Below are positions 1 to 11,125 of a DNA stretch of 64,000 bases, piece by piece. Below the pieces are notes generated by a model. The model saw nothing but the letters and a program-made list of their open reading frames with translations, ran no database searches and was not told the origin of the DNA. Position numbers and translations under genes: made by a program. Position 1 is the stretch's first letter, and the number at the start of each line of letters is the position of its first letter. The stretch comes from an uncultured Comamonas sp. (lineage in GTDB: Bacteria > Pseudomonadota > Gammaproteobacteria > Burkholderiales > Burkholderiaceae_C), in the NCBI GenBank assembly GCA_947306475.1, contig CAMZGS010000004.1, positions 186,001 through 250,000 on the forward strand. Reading direction: 5' to 3'.

Positions 1-312
1 CTTCAGGCGCGCCAGACCAATGTCGCCGCCGCAATCCTGGCATGCGCCGTAGCTGCCGTCCTGCACGCGCTCCAGCGCGGCGCGCACAGCCACCAGCTCG
101 TCATGGTCGCGGCGTGCCTCGGCATCGCGCACGGCATCCTGTGCCACCCGGTTGGCCTGGGTGGCATAGGCGTCCTGCGGGGCGCTCTGGGCGCTCTTCA
201 TGCGCTCGCGGTGCGCGATCTGCACCTCGTCGAGTTCCTGCAGCAGTTGCTCCTTACGTGCCTCCAGCTGAGCACGCAGCTCTTGTATTTGGGTATCGGT
301 CAAGGTAGTCAT
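1..312 (-). CDS. TraR/DksA-type zinc-finger protein, C-terminus beyond the window
   Basis: The gene reads leftward from an ATG at 310-312 and runs off the left edge, so only the first 104 residues are present. They form a charged, helical, coiled-coil-like segment (residues about 6-85) followed by the first half of a zinc finger, CQDCGG, with cysteines at 91 and 94; the second cysteine pair would lie outside. This is the layout of the TraR/DksA family, whose members bind in the secondary channel of RNA polymerase. The sequence does not show whether it is a true DksA or one of the small paralogues common in Burkholderiales. It lies 40 bases downstream of the kinase-like gene on the same strand and may be co-transcribed. 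Confidence 0.8.
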   Translation of the reverse strand, partial: MTTLTDTQIQELRAQLEARKEQLLQELDEVQIAHRERMKSAQSAPQDAYATQANRVAQDAVRDAEARRDHDELVAVRAALERVQDGSYGACQDCGGDIGLARLK

Positions 313-352
313 GGTCGGCAAGCATGCCATATCTTTGGGCTATGGAAAGTAT

Positions 353-1903
353 TCACGACCGCTCCAGCCAGCGCTGTGCCAGCTCGTGCGCCTGCCAGGG
401 CCGGTCGGTGGGGCAGTCCAGCGTGTGCGCCAGCTCCCGGGCACTCAGGGGCTGGGCCACCTGCAGGGCCAGCACCTGGGCATTGGCTTCCGAAGGATCG
501 CGTCCCTGGGCCTGGCGCTGCGCCAGGCGTGCCTGCAGCACCGCTTCGGGCGCGTGGCAGTGCAGGATGGTGTACGGCACCCGGCACTGCACGGCCAGAT
601 CGGCAAAGGCCTGGCGCTGGCTGGCCTGCAGGAAGGCGGCATCCACCACCACCGGCGCATAAGCGGCCTGCAGCATGCCGCGCGTGGTCTGCAGCAGGTG
701 CTGCCAGGTGCGGGCCGTGTGCTCCGGCGTATAGAGCTGCAGCCCCAGGGCAGCGGAGTCGGCCAGCGCCGGCAGCCCGGCCAGGCGTTTGCGCTCCACG
801 TCCGAGCGCACGCGCACCGCACCTGCGGCCTGGAGCAGCTGCAGCGCCACGGTGGATTTGCCGCTGCCTGAGCGGCCATGCGTGATCAACAGATGCGGCG
901 CACGCGGCTGGGCCAGCGCCAGCGCGCCCTGGGCGTAGTCGGGCGTGCTGTCGGTGGTGCCGGCCAGTGCGGCGGCCATGGCGCGCACCAGGGCACGGTA
1001 CACCTCGTACACCTGCAAAACGGCCAGCCCGGCGTAGTCGCCCGAGGTGCTCAGATAGGCGTCCAGAAAACCCCAGGCCAGATCGGCACGACCGCGCAGC
1101 TTCAGATCCATGGTGAAAAAGCCAATGTCGGCCATGGGGTCGAGCCAGCGAAATGCCGGCTCAAACTCGATGCAGTCGAACGCCGTGATGCGCCCCTGCC
1201 AGCACACCACATTGCCCAGATGCAGATCGCCGTGGCCCTCGCAAATCCGCCCCTCCGCATGGCGCTGCGCCCACAACGGGCGCATGCGCGGTGCGGTACG
1301 TTGCCACCATACCTGCAGGGCTGCCACCGGCTGGGCCCAGGTGTCGGGCGCGGCGCTGCTCAGGGTCTGCAGCACCTGGGCGATGGCGCCTTCCACCTGC
1401 TCGGCCCGCCCCCAGGGGGCATCCGGCGCAGCACGCGGTGCCTCCTGATGGAAGCTGGCCAGCTGCGTGCCGAAGTCCTGCACCTGCTCCAGGCGCACAG
1501 CGCCACTGGCCACCAGCTGGGTCAGCTCCTGATCGGCAGCAAAGCGGCGCATGCTCAGCGCCCAGTCCAGCGCCGGCTCCGCACCCAGCACCGGCTGCGC
1601 CACGCTGCCGCCCACCGGATGCACGCCCTGATACAGCTCGGGAGCCAGGCGCTGATTCAGGCGCAGCTCCTCCGCACAAAAATGCGCGCGGTCATGCAGG
1701 GCCGTGAAATTGGCAAACGGCAGCTGCACCGGGCGCTTGAATTTCAGCACCCGATCGGGCAGCAACAGCACACGCGACAAGTGCGTCTGCACGATGCGAA
1801 AGTCGCCCGAGGGCGCCAGTTGCCGGGCCAGGTTGTGCACCAGGGCAGCGGCCTGGGCATCGTCGTAGGTGGGAGGGACAGTGGAACAGGAGGAAGGGGA
1901 CAT
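353..1903 (-). CDS. Fusion of aminoglycoside-phosphotransferase-like domain and P-loop kinase/ATPase domain
   Basis: The 516-residue protein has two parts. The N-terminal part (about 1-320) looks like an APH-fold kinase, with the catalytic-loop motif HGDLHLGN at 224-231 and a following ITAFDCIEF metal-binding segment. The C-terminal part is a small P-loop kinase-like domain with Walker A GRSGSGKST at 343-351. This fused architecture is known as a COG2187/COG0645 protein and is widespread in proteobacteria; its substrate is unknown. The reading frame is open to a GTG at 1939, but the ATG at 1903 is preferred because homology to the family begins shortly after it; neither start has a clear ribosome binding site. 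The next gene to the right is divergent. Confidence 0.8.
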   Translation of the reverse strand: MSPSSCSTVPPTYDDAQAAALVHNLARQLAPSGDFRIVQTHLSRVLLLPDRVLKFKRPVQLPFANFTALHDRAHFCAEELRLNQRLAPELYQGVHPVGGSVAQPVLGAEPALDWALSMRRFAADQELTQLVASGAVRLEQVQDFGTQLASFHQEAPRAAPDAPWGRAEQVEGAIAQVLQTLSSAAPDTWAQPVAALQVWWQRTAPRMRPLWAQRHAEGRICEGHGDLHLGNVVCWQGRITAFDCIEFEPAFRWLDPMADIGFFTMDLKLRGRADLAWGFLDAYLSTSGDYAGLAVLQVYEVYRALVRAMAAALAGTTDSTPDYAQGALALAQPRAPHLLITHGRSGSGKSTVALQLLQAAGAVRVRSDVERKRLAGLPALADSAALGLQLYTPEHTARTWQHLLQTTRGMLQAAYAPVVVDAAFLQASQRQAFADLAVQCRVPYTILHCHAPEAVLQARLAQRQAQGRDPSEANAQVLALQVAQPLSARELAHTLDCPTDRPWQAHELAQRWLERS

Positions 1904-2075
1904 GAAAAAGTCTATGCGTAAATCGCCATCACCACGCACACGAGCGCGGGCAGGATTCGATCAATGTACAGCGCAGGAACTGTGCGAGTATTCCCGAACC
2001 GCCCTGGAGTACAACCCCAAGACCAAGATCACAACCGCCCAACCGGAATCAGGCACCACAAGGAACAATCCCACC

Positions 2076-2300
2076 ATGCACCCGACACACAACGCCCCGC
2101 CCGACTGGCAACAGGCCCCTGGCCCCGAATGGCGCTGGCTGGCGCAGGATGCCGACGGGCAATGGTTCTGGTACCGCAGCGAGCCGCTGCTGAACTGGCC
2201 CGGCGGGGTGTGGCGCAGCAATTCGCGCAACCAGATGCCGGCTGGTGCTGGTCAGCCCAATCCAGACTGGATGGACACTTTGCGCACCCGGCCTGAATAA
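2076..2300 (+). CDS. Small tryptophan-rich hypothetical protein
   Basis: A 74-residue protein that I do not recognise. It is rich in Trp, Pro and Asn (eight Trp), with no signal peptide, membrane segment or cysteine motif. The ATG at 2076 follows AAGGAAC at 2060-2066, which supports this start over upstream ones in the same frame. Codon use matches the genome and the gene ends exactly where the intergenic palindromic repeat begins. It is divergent from the kinase-fusion gene and convergent with mrp. Confidence 0.55.
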   Translation: MHPTHNAPPDWQQAPGPEWRWLAQDADGQWFWYRSEPLLNWPGGVWRSNSRNQMPAGAGQPNPDWMDTLRTRPE

Positions 2301-2389
2301 AAGCATAGCTGCTTGCGCTCATAAACAAAGGGATTCAAGCGAAAAAACACTTGAATCCCTTTTCTTTCAAGCGGCCAAAGCTATGCTTT

Positions 2390-2391
<2 letters not shown>
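2300..2391. repeat. Dispersed palindromic repeat, copy 1 (between convergent genes)
   Basis: This is a nested inverted repeat. The outer arms are AAGCATAGCT near 2301-2310 and AGCTATGCTT near 2379-2388. The inner arms are AAGGGATTCAAG (2328-2339) and CTTGAATCCCTT (2350-2361). The left outer arm continues into GCTTGCGCT, the hallmark shared with the other copies. The repeat fills the whole gap between the small gene and mrp, and its hairpins with A- and T-rich flanks could end transcription from both sides. Confidence 0.75.
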
Positions 2392-3484
<1,093 letters not shown>

Positions 3485-3680
3485 GGTCTGGTTCTTGTTG
3501 GATGAGAGGGAAAAGAGGCCTGGGAAAGCCTGCAAGGCAAAAAAACAACAGCCGAAGTCTAAGCCGCACCAGGGTGACCCTACGGGCTGTGCGTCTGCGC
3601 ACAACCGTGCGGTAGCATCGGCTGCACCCGCCTCGACAGCCACCTCACCGGATGTTGACGTTGGACCACCGCCTCTGACC

Positions 3681-4226
3681 ATGCCTGCGCTTCGCAACCT
3701 GCGTCCCTTCGTGCTGCTTCTGGCCTGCCTGATCCTCGGCCAGCCGGTGGCGACCCTGGCCGTCCCCTCCGACCTGGCCCTCAAGGCCGCCCTGCTGTTC
3801 AAGCTGCCGCGCTTTACCTACCTGCCGCATCTGGAAAAACGCACCACGCTGGACCTGTGCATCCTGGGCCACGACCCCTTTGGCAACCTCATGCACGGCC
3901 TGTCGCAAATGCCCATCGAAGGGCGCAGCATCCAGGTACACAACCCGGCCCGTGCAGACGATGCCTGGCACTGCAATCTGGTGTTCGTGCCCAACGACGC
4001 CGGCACCCGCAGCACGCTGGAGGAGACCATCCGCGCGCTCTCCCGCTTTCCGGTGCTCACGGTCTCGGACATCCCCGGCTTTGCCCAGGCCAACGGCATG
4101 GTGGAGCTGGCCAGCCTGCCCGAGGGCAATGGCCGGCTGCGGATCGTGATCAACCAGTCCGCCGCCGCCCGTCAGGGCATCAAGTTCAACGCGCAGCTGC
4201 TGCGCCTGGCCACCCTGCTGCCATGA
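3681..4226 (+). CDS. YfiR-like periplasmic protein (DUF4154)
   Basis: A 181-residue protein with an N-terminal signal peptide (hydrophobic core LLLACLILG, cleavage likely after ATLA around residue 27). The remainder matches the YfiR/DUF4154 pattern: an initial [13 protein letters not shown], then CILGHDPFG, and near the end [14 protein letters not shown]. In Pseudomonas YfiR is a periplasmic repressor of the diguanylate cyclase YfiN. The stop codon overlaps the start of the downstream sensor kinase (ATGA), so the two are translationally coupled, suggesting this protein feeds a periplasmic signal into that kinase. The start at 3681 gives the signal peptide directly at the N-terminus. Confidence 0.85.
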   Translation: MPALRNLRPFVLLLACLILGQPVATLAVPSDLALKAALLFKLPRFTYLPHLEKRTTLDLCILGHDPFGNLMHGLSQMPIEGRSIQVHNPARADDAWHCNLVFVPNDAGTRSTLEETIRALSRFPVLTVSDIPGFAQANGMVELASLPEGNGRLRIVINQSAAARQGIKFNAQLLRLATLLP

Positions 4227-6880
4227 TGAAGTCCCTGCTTGCGCGTCTGCGCCCCCGCACCCTCCAGGCCCAGCTGGGGCTGGGCTTTACCGTGGCCCTG
4301 GTGCTGGTGCTGGTGCTGGTGTTTGCACTGATGCTGGGCCAGCAGCAGCGTCTGATCCGCAACGAATGGAGCGATGCCCTGCAGGCACAGGCGCGCCTGA
4401 TGGCCACCAACATCCAGGCCGCGCTGGACTTTGGCGATACCCGGGAGGCCGAGCGCCTGCTCTGGTCCCTGGAGAGCAACCCCGCCATCCTGCGCGCGCG
4501 CGTCTTCGTCACCCCCTACACCCAGCCGCCATACGCCGAATTTGCCCGCACCCCCGACATCAGCACCCACGTCACCCCGACGCCACCGCCCAGCGGCAAT
4601 GGCATGGAGTTCCACAACGGCAACGAAAACCACCTGCTGATCTGGACCAGCGTGCCGCACAGTTCCCCCCCGGCCACGGTGGAGCTGCTGGTGTCGCTGC
4701 AGCCCCTGCGCCAGGTCATCTGGAACACCACGCGCGAGACGGGGCTGACGCTGCTGATCGTGCTGGGGCTGTTCCTGTGGATCTCCCACCACGCAGCCCA
4801 GCGCATTGCCCGCCCGCTGCTGCGCCTCAACCAGCTCATGGGCCGCATGGCCGACAACCCCGACCTGGCCGAACGCGCCGCAGTCGATGGCCCGGACGAG
4901 CTGGCCCGGCTGGGCCGCAGCCTCAACCACATGATCGACCGCCTGCAGGAGCGCGACCACGAGCTGCGCCAGTACCGCGAGAACCTGGAGCGCCTGGTCG
5001 AGCAGCGCACCCAGGCCCTGCTGCACGCCACGCAGGAGGCGCAACAGGCCAACCGCACCAAATCGGACTTTCTGGCACGCATGAGCCACGAGATCCGCAC
5101 CCCCATGAACGCCATCGTGGGCCTGAGCACGCTGCTGCTCAAGACCGACCTGTCGCCACAGCAGCGCGATTACCAGGAAAAGGTCATCGCCGCCTCGAAC
5201 ATGTTGCTGGGGCTGATCAACGACATCCTGGACTATTCGCGCATCGAAGCGGGCAAGCTGGAAGTCGAGCGCATCGACTTCGATCTGGAGCAGGTGCTGC
5301 ACAGCGTCTCCAGCCAGCTGGCGCTGCGCGCCCAGCAAAAGGGGCTGGAGCTGCGCTTTGACACCGATGCCGCCGTGCCCCGGCAACTGCGCGGCGATCC
5401 CCTGCGCCTGACGCAGGTGCTGGTCAACCTGACAAACAACGCCATCAAGTTCACGGAAACCGGCGAAATCCTCGTCCAGACCACCCTGCTGGCACAGGAC
5501 GAAGGCAGCGTGCAACTGGAGTTTTCCGTGCACGACTGCGGCATGGGCATCCCGGCCGAACGCCTGCACCAATTGTTCACCCCCTTCACCCAGGTCGATG
5601 GCAGCATCACACGCCGCTTTGGCGGCTCCGGCCTGGGGCTGGCCATCTGCCGCCAGCTGGTGGAGCTGATGGGCGGGCACATCGACGTGGAAAGCCAGGA
5701 GGGACAGGGCAGCCGCTTTTTCTTCACCCTGCACCTGCAACGCGGCGACGCCGGTGCCATCCCCGACGCGCAGTGCAGCACCACCCCGCCCGGCGCAGCG
5801 CTGGACTTTGCCCCCATTGCCGGGGCACGCGTGCTGCTGGTCGATGACATGGAGCTCAACCGCACCGTGGCCCTGGCCTTCCTGCAGGAAGCCGGCGTGC
5901 AGGTGGACGTGGCCGTGCACGGGCGCCAGGCGCTGGAAAAAATCCACGCCCAGCCCTACGACCTGGTGCTGATGGACATCCAGATGCCCGAAATGGATGG
6001 CCTGAGCGCCACCCGCGCCATCCGCCAGGACGCACGCTTCAAGGACCTGCCCATCGTTGCCATGACGGCACACGCCATGGAAGGCGACCGCGAGCGCAGC
6101 CTGGAAGCGGGCATGCAGGACCACCTGACCAAACCCATCAACCCCGATACCCTGTACGCGGCCCTGCTGCGCTGGATCGCGCCACGCCACCCACCGACGG
6201 CCCACACACCAACGGCCACCCCTGCACAACACAGCGTGGCCGCCGCGCCCGGCAGCATCCCTGCGCTGGCGGGCATAGACACCGCGCGTGGCCTGATGCA
6301 GTGCCTGGGCAGGCCCGAGCTGTATCTGCGCATCGTGGGCGAATTCGTGCGCGAATTCACCCACTCCCCTGCCACATTGCTGCAGGCCAGCGGCACCCAG
6401 GACTGGCCCCGGGCGCGACGCCTGGCGCACTCGCTCAAGTCGGCCGCTGCCACGCTGGGAGCTGGTGCCTTGGCCGAGCACGCCAAGGTGCTGGAACGAA
6501 GCTATGCCCAGGAGCAGGTACCCGACCCGACCGCCTGGCAAGCGCTGGAGCAGGAACTGGCCCGCGTGCTGGCCCTGCTACAGTCCCTGTTGCCCCAGGC
6601 CGGCGCCACCCCCTCGGTCGGCGCCACCCATCCTGAGGCACCAGCTGCCGCCGACGCCTCCCGGTACGCCACCCTGCTGGACGAGCTGGCCCGCAACCTG
6701 GAACAGGACGATGCGGGTGCCCTGCGCCAGCTCAACGCCCTGCATGCTGCCCTGAGCGCAGCCCAGCACACCGCAGCACTACAAAAACTGGAGCTACTGC
6801 GGGAGCTGGTGGAAGATATCGAATATGAATCTGCCCTGGAAGTCTTGCCGGAACTGCGCAAACTGCTCCTAGGCCAATAG
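4223..6880 (+). CDS. Membrane hybrid sensor histidine kinase (HAMP-HisKA-HATPase-REC-HPt)
   Basis: An 885-residue membrane protein. A first transmembrane helix lies at about 17-37, followed by a periplasmic sensor of about 130 residues, a second helix around 172-190, and a HAMP linker. The kinase core has SHEIRTPMN with phospho-acceptor His289, N box NLTNNAIKF, and G boxes DCGMGI and GSGLGLAI. A receiver domain follows with phospho-acceptor Asp585 ([12 protein letters not shown]), then a C-terminal HPt domain with His736 in [13 protein letters not shown]. All steps of a phosphorelay are therefore in one chain. It starts inside the yfiR-like stop codon and is followed after two bases by the diguanylate cyclase response regulator, its likely output. 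Confidence 0.92.
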   Translation: MMKSLLARLRPRTLQAQLGLGFTVALVLVLVLVFALMLGQQQRLIRNEWSDALQAQARLMATNIQAALDFGDTREAERLLWSLESNPAILRARVFVTPYTQPPYAEFARTPDISTHVTPTPPPSGNGMEFHNGNENHLLIWTSVPHSSPPATVELLVSLQPLRQVIWNTTRETGLTLLIVLGLFLWISHHAAQRIARPLLRLNQLMGRMADNPDLAERAAVDGPDELARLGRSLNHMIDRLQERDHELRQYRENLERLVEQRTQALLHATQEAQQANRTKSDFLARMSHEIRTPMNAIVGLSTLLLKTDLSPQQRDYQEKVIAASNMLLGLINDILDYSRIEAGKLEVERIDFDLEQVLHSVSSQLALRAQQKGLELRFDTDAAVPRQLRGDPLRLTQVLVNLTNNAIKFTETGEILVQTTLLAQDEGSVQLEFSVHDCGMGIPAERLHQLFTPFTQVDGSITRRFGGSGLGLAICRQLVELMGGHIDVESQEGQGSRFFFTLHLQRGDAGAIPDAQCSTTPPGAALDFAPIAGARVLLVDDMELNRTVALAFLQEAGVQVDVAVHGRQALEKIHAQPYDLVLMDIQMPEMDGLSATRAIRQDARFKDLPIVAMTAHAMEGDRERSLEAGMQDHLTKPINPDTLYAALLRWIAPRHPPTAHTPTATPAQHSVAAAPGSIPALAGIDTARGLMQCLGRPELYLRIVGEFVREFTHSPATLLQASGTQDWPRARRLAHSLKSAAATLGAGALAEHAKVLERSYAQEQVPDPTAWQALEQELARVLALLQSLLPQAGATPSVGATHPEAPAAADASRYATLLDELARNLEQDDAGALRQLNALHAALSAAQHTAALQKLELLRELVEDIEYESALEVLPELRKLLLGQ

Positions 6881-6882
6881 CA

Positions 6883-7794
6883 ATGCCCCTATCTGCTACT
6901 GCATTCACCCTGCTCGTCGTGGACGACGAGAGGCAGAACCGCCTGCTGCTGACCGAGTTGTTCGATGGCCAATACAGGATCATCCAGGCCAAGAACGGCG
7001 TGCAGGCGCTGGAAAAGGCGCGCCAGCACCAGCCCGATCTGATCCTGCTGGACGTGCTCATGCCCGAGATGGACGGCATGGCCGTGCTGCACGAACTCAA
7101 ACGCGACGGCAGCACGCGCCACATCCCGGTGATCTTCGTCACCGCACTGGACTCTGCCGCCGACGAGGAAAAGGGCCTGGACCTGGGCGCCGTGGACTAC
7201 ATCTCCAAGCCGTTTCACCCGCCCATCGTGCGGGCGCGCGTGCGCAACCACCTGCAGCTGGTGCACCAGCGGCGCCTGCTGGAGCAGCTGGCCGCGCTCG
7301 ATGGCCTGACCGGCATCCCCAACCGGCGCCAGTTCGATACCGCGCTGGAGCGCGAATGGCGCCGCTGCCGCCGCAATGCCCAGCCGCTGTCGCTCATCAT
7401 CGCGGACGTGGACTTTTTCAAGAAATACAACGACACCCTGGGCCATGCCAGCGGCGACCGGGTGCTGCAGGAAGTGGCCGCCACCTTGCGCCAGGGCGTA
7501 CGCCGCCCGGCCGATCTGGTGGCCCGCTACGGCGGTGAGGAGTTTGTGCTGCTGCTGCCCGAAACCTGTGCCGCCAACGCCCAGCTCCTGGCCCGGAACC
7601 TGCTGAACCTGTTGCAGCAAAAGGCCCTGCCGCACCCGGCATCGGACGTCGGCCCCCACATCACCCTGAGCATGGGCGGCGTCACCGCGATACCGGCGGG
7701 CGATGCGCCCGACCCCGAATTCTTCCAGCGTGCCGATGCCGCGCTCTACGCCGCCAAGGCCCAGGGCCGCAACCGAGTGTGCTGGTCTGCCTAA
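6883..7794 (+). CDS. Response regulator with GGDEF diguanylate cyclase domain
   Basis: A 303-residue cytosolic protein of the PleD/WspR kind. The N-terminal receiver domain carries the acidic pair DDE near residues 13-15 and the phosphorylation site in LILLDVLMPEMDG. The GGDEF domain has an intact active site, GGEEF at 217-221, and an upstream RxxD inhibitory site (Arg208 to Asp211), so it should make c-di-GMP and be product-inhibited. It starts two bases after the hybrid kinase stop codon, so kinase and cyclase form one operon with the YfiR-like gene: a periplasmic signal, a phosphorelay and c-di-GMP output. Confidence 0.93.
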   Translation: MPLSATAFTLLVVDDERQNRLLLTELFDGQYRIIQAKNGVQALEKARQHQPDLILLDVLMPEMDGMAVLHELKRDGSTRHIPVIFVTALDSAADEEKGLDLGAVDYISKPFHPPIVRARVRNHLQLVHQRRLLEQLAALDGLTGIPNRRQFDTALEREWRRCRRNAQPLSLIIADVDFFKKYNDTLGHASGDRVLQEVAATLRQGVRRPADLVARYGGEEFVLLLPETCAANAQLLARNLLNLLQQKALPHPASDVGPHITLSMGGVTAIPAGDAPDPEFFQRADAALYAAKAQGRNRVCWSA

Positions 7795-7866
7795 AATCGT
7801 CGGTTTTTGCGCCGGTTTTGCCCGCACCCTCCCCACCACTCGAACACCATCCGAATTTTCCCCACC

Positions 7867-9936
7867 ATGTCGCAACGCAAGCTCTTTGTCACCACCGCCC
7901 TGCCCTACGCCAATGGCCACTTTCACATTGGCCACATCATGGAATACATCCAGGCCGACACCTGGGTGCGGGCGCAGCGCATGCAGGGCAACCAGGTCAA
8001 CTTTGTCGGCGCCGACGACGCCCACGGCGCGCCCATCATGATTGCCGCTGAAAAAGCAGGCAAAACCCCGCAGCAGTTCGTGGCCGACATTGCCGCCGGT
8101 CGCAAGCAGTATCTGGAAGGCTTTCACATCGCCTTTGACAACTGGAGCAACACCGACAGCCCGGAAAACCACGAACTGTCCAAACAGATCTATCTGGACC
8201 TGAAGAAGGCCGGCTTCATCGAAACGCGCACCATCGAACAGTTCTTCGACCCCGAGAAGAACATGTTCCTGCCCGACCGCTTCATCAAGGGCGAGTGCCC
8301 GCGCTGCCACGCCAAGGACCAGTACGGCGACAACTGCGAGTCGTGCGGTGCCGTGTACGCGCCCACCGAGCTGATCAACCCGTTCTCGGCCCTGTCGGGC
8401 GCCAAGCCGGTGCTCAAGACCTCGGAACACTTCTTCTTCAAGCTCTCCGACCCGCGTGCCGTGGAGTTTTTGACCGAGTGGACGCAAAACGGCCAGCACG
8501 TGCAGCCCGAAGTCGCGGCCAAGATCAAGGAATGGTTCGGCACACGCACCAACCCCGATGGCTCGACCAGCACCGGCCTAGACGACTGGGACATCTCGCG
8601 CGATGCGCCCTACTTCGGCATCGAGATTCCCGATGCACCCGGCAAATACTTCTACGTCTGGCTGGACGCGCCCGTGGGCTACTTGGCCTCGCTGAAAAAC
8701 CTGCTCAACCAGCGCGGCGAAGACTTTGATGCCTACATGGCCGACCCGAATCTGGAGCAGTACCACTTCATCGGCAAGGACATCATCACCTTCCACACGC
8801 TGTTCTGGCCTGCCATGCTCAAGTTCAGCGGCCGCAAGACGCCAACCAAAATCTGCGTGCATGGCTTCATGACCGTCAACAACGGCGAAAAGATGAGCAA
8901 GAGCCGTGGCACAGGCCTGGATCCCCTGAAGTACCTGGCACTCAACATGAACCCCGAGTGGCTGCGCTACTACCTGGGCGCCAAGCTCAATGGCAAGAAC
9001 GAAGACATCGACTTCAACGCCGAAGACTTCATGCTGCGCGTCAACGCCGACCTGATCGGCAAATACGTCAACATCGCCAGCCGCGCTGCCGGTTTCATCT
9101 TCAAGCGCTTCGAGGGCAGGCTGGGCCAGATCTCCGAAGATGGCCAGGCCCTGCTGGCGCAGCTGCGTGAGCAGAAGAACGCCATCGTCACCGCCTACGA
9201 AGAGCGCGACACCGCACGCGCTGCACGCGAGATCATGCTGCTGTGCGACAAGGTCAACAGCTATGTGGACGCCAACAAGCCCTGGGAACTGGCCAAGCAG
9301 GAAGGCATGGACGCGCGCCTGCAGGATGTGTGCTCGACCTGCATCGAAGCCTTCCGCCTGCTGACGATTTACCTCAAGCCCATGCTGCCCGCCGTGGCCG
9401 CACAGGTCGAAGCCTTCCTGAAGATCGGCGCCCTGCAGTTTGCCGATGCCGACACCCTGCTGGGTGCCGGCCACACCATCGGCCAGTACCAGCACCTGAT
9501 GCAGCGCGTCACCATGGAACAGCTCGAAGCCCTGTTCGAGCCCCCGGCTGCCCCCGCGCCCGAAGTGGTCAAACCCGGTGGCGAGGAAATCGCCCCCACC
9601 ATCACCATCGACGACTTCGCCAAGGTGGACCTGCGCATCGCCAGGATCGTCGAATGCCAGCGCGTGGAAGGCTCGACCAAGCTGCTGCAACTGACCCTGG
9701 ACGTGGGTGAGGGCAAGACGCGCAACGTCTTCAGCGGCATCGCCAGCATGTACCAGCCCGAACAACTGGTCGGCAAGCTCACCGTCATGGTGGCCAACCT
9801 GGCACCGCGCAAGATGAAGTTCGGCATCAGCGAAGGCATGGTGCTCGCCGCCAGCCACGCCGACGAGAAGTCCCAGCCCGGCATCTACGTGCTGGAACCC
9901 TTCCCCGGCGCACAACCGGGCATGCGCATTCACTAA
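7867..9936 (+). CDS. metG: Methionyl-tRNA synthetase
   Basis: A 689-residue class I aminoacyl-tRNA synthetase that charges tRNA-Met. The HIGH motif is at 20-23 and KMSKS at 342-346. A four-cysteine zinc knuckle (C144, C147, C157, C160) is present, as in the E. coli-type enzyme. Residues about 580-689 form the C-terminal EMAP/tRNA-binding dimerisation domain. The ATG at 7867 begins [17 protein letters not shown], the usual start. It follows the diguanylate cyclase by 72 bases on the same strand, and is followed by repeat copy 2. Confidence 0.98.
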   Translation: MSQRKLFVTTALPYANGHFHIGHIMEYIQADTWVRAQRMQGNQVNFVGADDAHGAPIMIAAEKAGKTPQQFVADIAAGRKQYLEGFHIAFDNWSNTDSPENHELSKQIYLDLKKAGFIETRTIEQFFDPEKNMFLPDRFIKGECPRCHAKDQYGDNCESCGAVYAPTELINPFSALSGAKPVLKTSEHFFFKLSDPRAVEFLTEWTQNGQHVQPEVAAKIKEWFGTRTNPDGSTSTGLDDWDISRDAPYFGIEIPDAPGKYFYVWLDAPVGYLASLKNLLNQRGEDFDAYMADPNLEQYHFIGKDIITFHTLFWPAMLKFSGRKTPTKICVHGFMTVNNGEKMSKSRGTGLDPLKYLALNMNPEWLRYYLGAKLNGKNEDIDFNAEDFMLRVNADLIGKYVNIASRAAGFIFKRFEGRLGQISEDGQALLAQLREQKNAIVTAYEERDTARAAREIMLLCDKVNSYVDANKPWELAKQEGMDARLQDVCSTCIEAFRLLTIYLKPMLPAVAAQVEAFLKIGALQFADADTLLGAGHTIGQYQHLMQRVTMEQLEALFEPPAAPAPEVVKPGGEEIAPTITIDDFAKVDLRIARIVECQRVEGSTKLLQLTLDVGEGKTRNVFSGIASMYQPEQLVGKLTVMVANLAPRKMKFGISEGMVLAASHADEKSQPGIYVLEPFPGAQPGMRIH

Positions 9937-9939
9937 ATG

Positions 9940-10032
9940 AATAGCTAGTGGCGCTGGATGGATAAGGGTTTCAGAGCAATAAGGTTCTGAAACCCTTATT
10001 TCATGCGCGCTAGCAGCTACTTTTTTTATTTT
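9940..10032. repeat. Dispersed palindromic repeat, copy 2
   Basis: Located just after the metG stop. The outer arms are ATAGCTAGTGGCGCT (9941-9955) and GCGCGCTAGCAGCTA (about 10005-10019). The near-perfect inner hairpin is ATAAGGGTTTCAGA paired with TCTGAAACCCTTAT (about 9962-9975 and 9986-9999). A T-rich run follows at 10020-10034, so this copy may also act as the metG terminator. Confidence 0.75.
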
Positions 10033-10068
10033 TTAGCCACAACAAACATATAAGGGAGGACGACACCC

Positions 10069-11058
10069 ATGCCCATTTACCGTTGCAACCAATGCGGCTT
10101 TGTCAGCGAGGACGCGCAAACGCCCGTGCAATCCCAGACCCCATGCGGGCGCTGCGGCACCCCCAGCACGGTATATGGCACGGTGTTTTTTGTGGAAGAG
10201 CTGATCAAGCGCCTAGCCAGCGTCACACGCGACTACAAGGCGCTGCAAGCTCAGCAAGCAGCGGCTACGGCTACAACTGCTACAGCTGCTGCTGCAACCA
10301 CCGCTTTTCCCAAGTTGGATGCAGCCAGCGCCCCCAGCAGCAGCGCGCCACACACCGCACTGGAGCAGTGGTTTAACCAGAAAAATATTGAGGCGCGCAT
10401 CGATCCCAGCGCAGCAGATACCAGCGGCTTCTTTGACGAAGCGGCCACACAACTGGGCAACGATTACGGCCTGTTTGCCGACCTACTCGACCGCGTGCGC
10501 TACGCCTACCGCAAGAGCTATACCAACGTCAATTTGGAGCTGGGCAATCTGTCGCAAAAAGACGGCCAGGCCATCACCAAGTTTTGCCGCACCTTGTATG
10601 AGCAAACCTTCTTCTCGCGCTACCACTACCAAAAGCCAGAAAAAATTGCGCGCCTGAGCCTGCAGACGGCGCCTGCCGTGCGCCAGTTCTTTGAAGGCGG
10701 TTGGCTGGAGTGGTATGCGCTGATGCAGGTGCTGGCGCTCAAGGATGGCAACAGCGGTGCTTTTTCTTACGCGCGCAACGTCAAGGTGGTCTTTGCCAAC
10801 GAAGACCTGCACGAGCTGGATGTGGTCTGCCTGCCTGCGGGCCAAGCGCCCATTTGCATTGAGTGCAAGAGCGGTGAATTTCGCCGCGAGATCGACAAAT
10901 ACCTGCGCCTGAGCAAGCGCCTGGGCGTGGGCAAGGAGCGCTTCATCATCTGCTCCACCGACCTGACCGAGGAGCAAGCGCAGGGCCTGACGGCTATGTA
11001 CGAGCTGAGCTTTGTCAATTTGCAGACGCTGAAAAAACACCTGCAAAAAATCATGTAA
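10069..11058 (+). CDS. Zinc-ribbon protein with Card1-like PD-(D/E)XK nuclease domain
   Basis: A 329-residue protein without a name I can give. Residues 1-35 form a four-cysteine zinc ribbon (C6, C9, C26, C29). An Ala/Thr-rich low-complexity linker covers about 61-95, and a helical middle region about 100-210. The C-terminal part carries GGWLEWYAL and then HELDVV (E249, D251) and IECK (E265, K267), the E/D...ExK arrangement of PD-(D/E)XK nucleases, most like the DUF1887/Card1-type nuclease domain; no CARF sensor domain is seen. The RBS AGGGAGG at about 10050 supports the start. It stands alone, bounded by repeat copy 2 and a strong terminator. Nuclease activity, and a role in defence or repair, are inferences. 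Confidence 0.7.
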   Translation: MPIYRCNQCGFVSEDAQTPVQSQTPCGRCGTPSTVYGTVFFVEELIKRLASVTRDYKALQAQQAAATATTATAAAATTAFPKLDAASAPSSSAPHTALEQWFNQKNIEARIDPSAADTSGFFDEAATQLGNDYGLFADLLDRVRYAYRKSYTNVNLELGNLSQKDGQAITKFCRTLYEQTFFSRYHYQKPEKIARLSLQTAPAVRQFFEGGWLEWYALMQVLALKDGNSGAFSYARNVKVVFANEDLHELDVVCLPAGQAPICIECKSGEFRREIDKYLRLSKRLGVGKERFIICSTDLTEEQAQGLTAMYELSFVNLQTLKKHLQKIM

Positions 11059-11066
11059 TGCCCCCA

Positions 11067-11108
11067 AAAAAAGCCCGGCAGCTGCACCAAGCGCTGCCGG
11101 GCTTTTTG
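11067..11108. terminator. Bidirectional intrinsic terminator
   Basis: The stem AGCCCGGCAG (11072-11081) pairs with CTGCCGGGCT (11094-11103). It has an A-run on the left and a T-run on the right, and lies between the convergent nuclease-like and esterase genes. Confidence 0.85.
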
Positions 11109-11125
11109 CTGTGCGCTCGCGGCGG

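Noticed and set aside
878-1921. A 347-codon rightward open frame opposite the kinase-fusion gene
   Set aside because: Antisense shadow without recognisable motifs; the leftward gene has intact catalytic motifs.
10069-11058. Calling the zinc-ribbon nuclease-like gene a CRISPR-associated Card1/Can2 effector
   Set aside because: There is no CARF domain in the protein and no CRISPR array or cas gene in the window.
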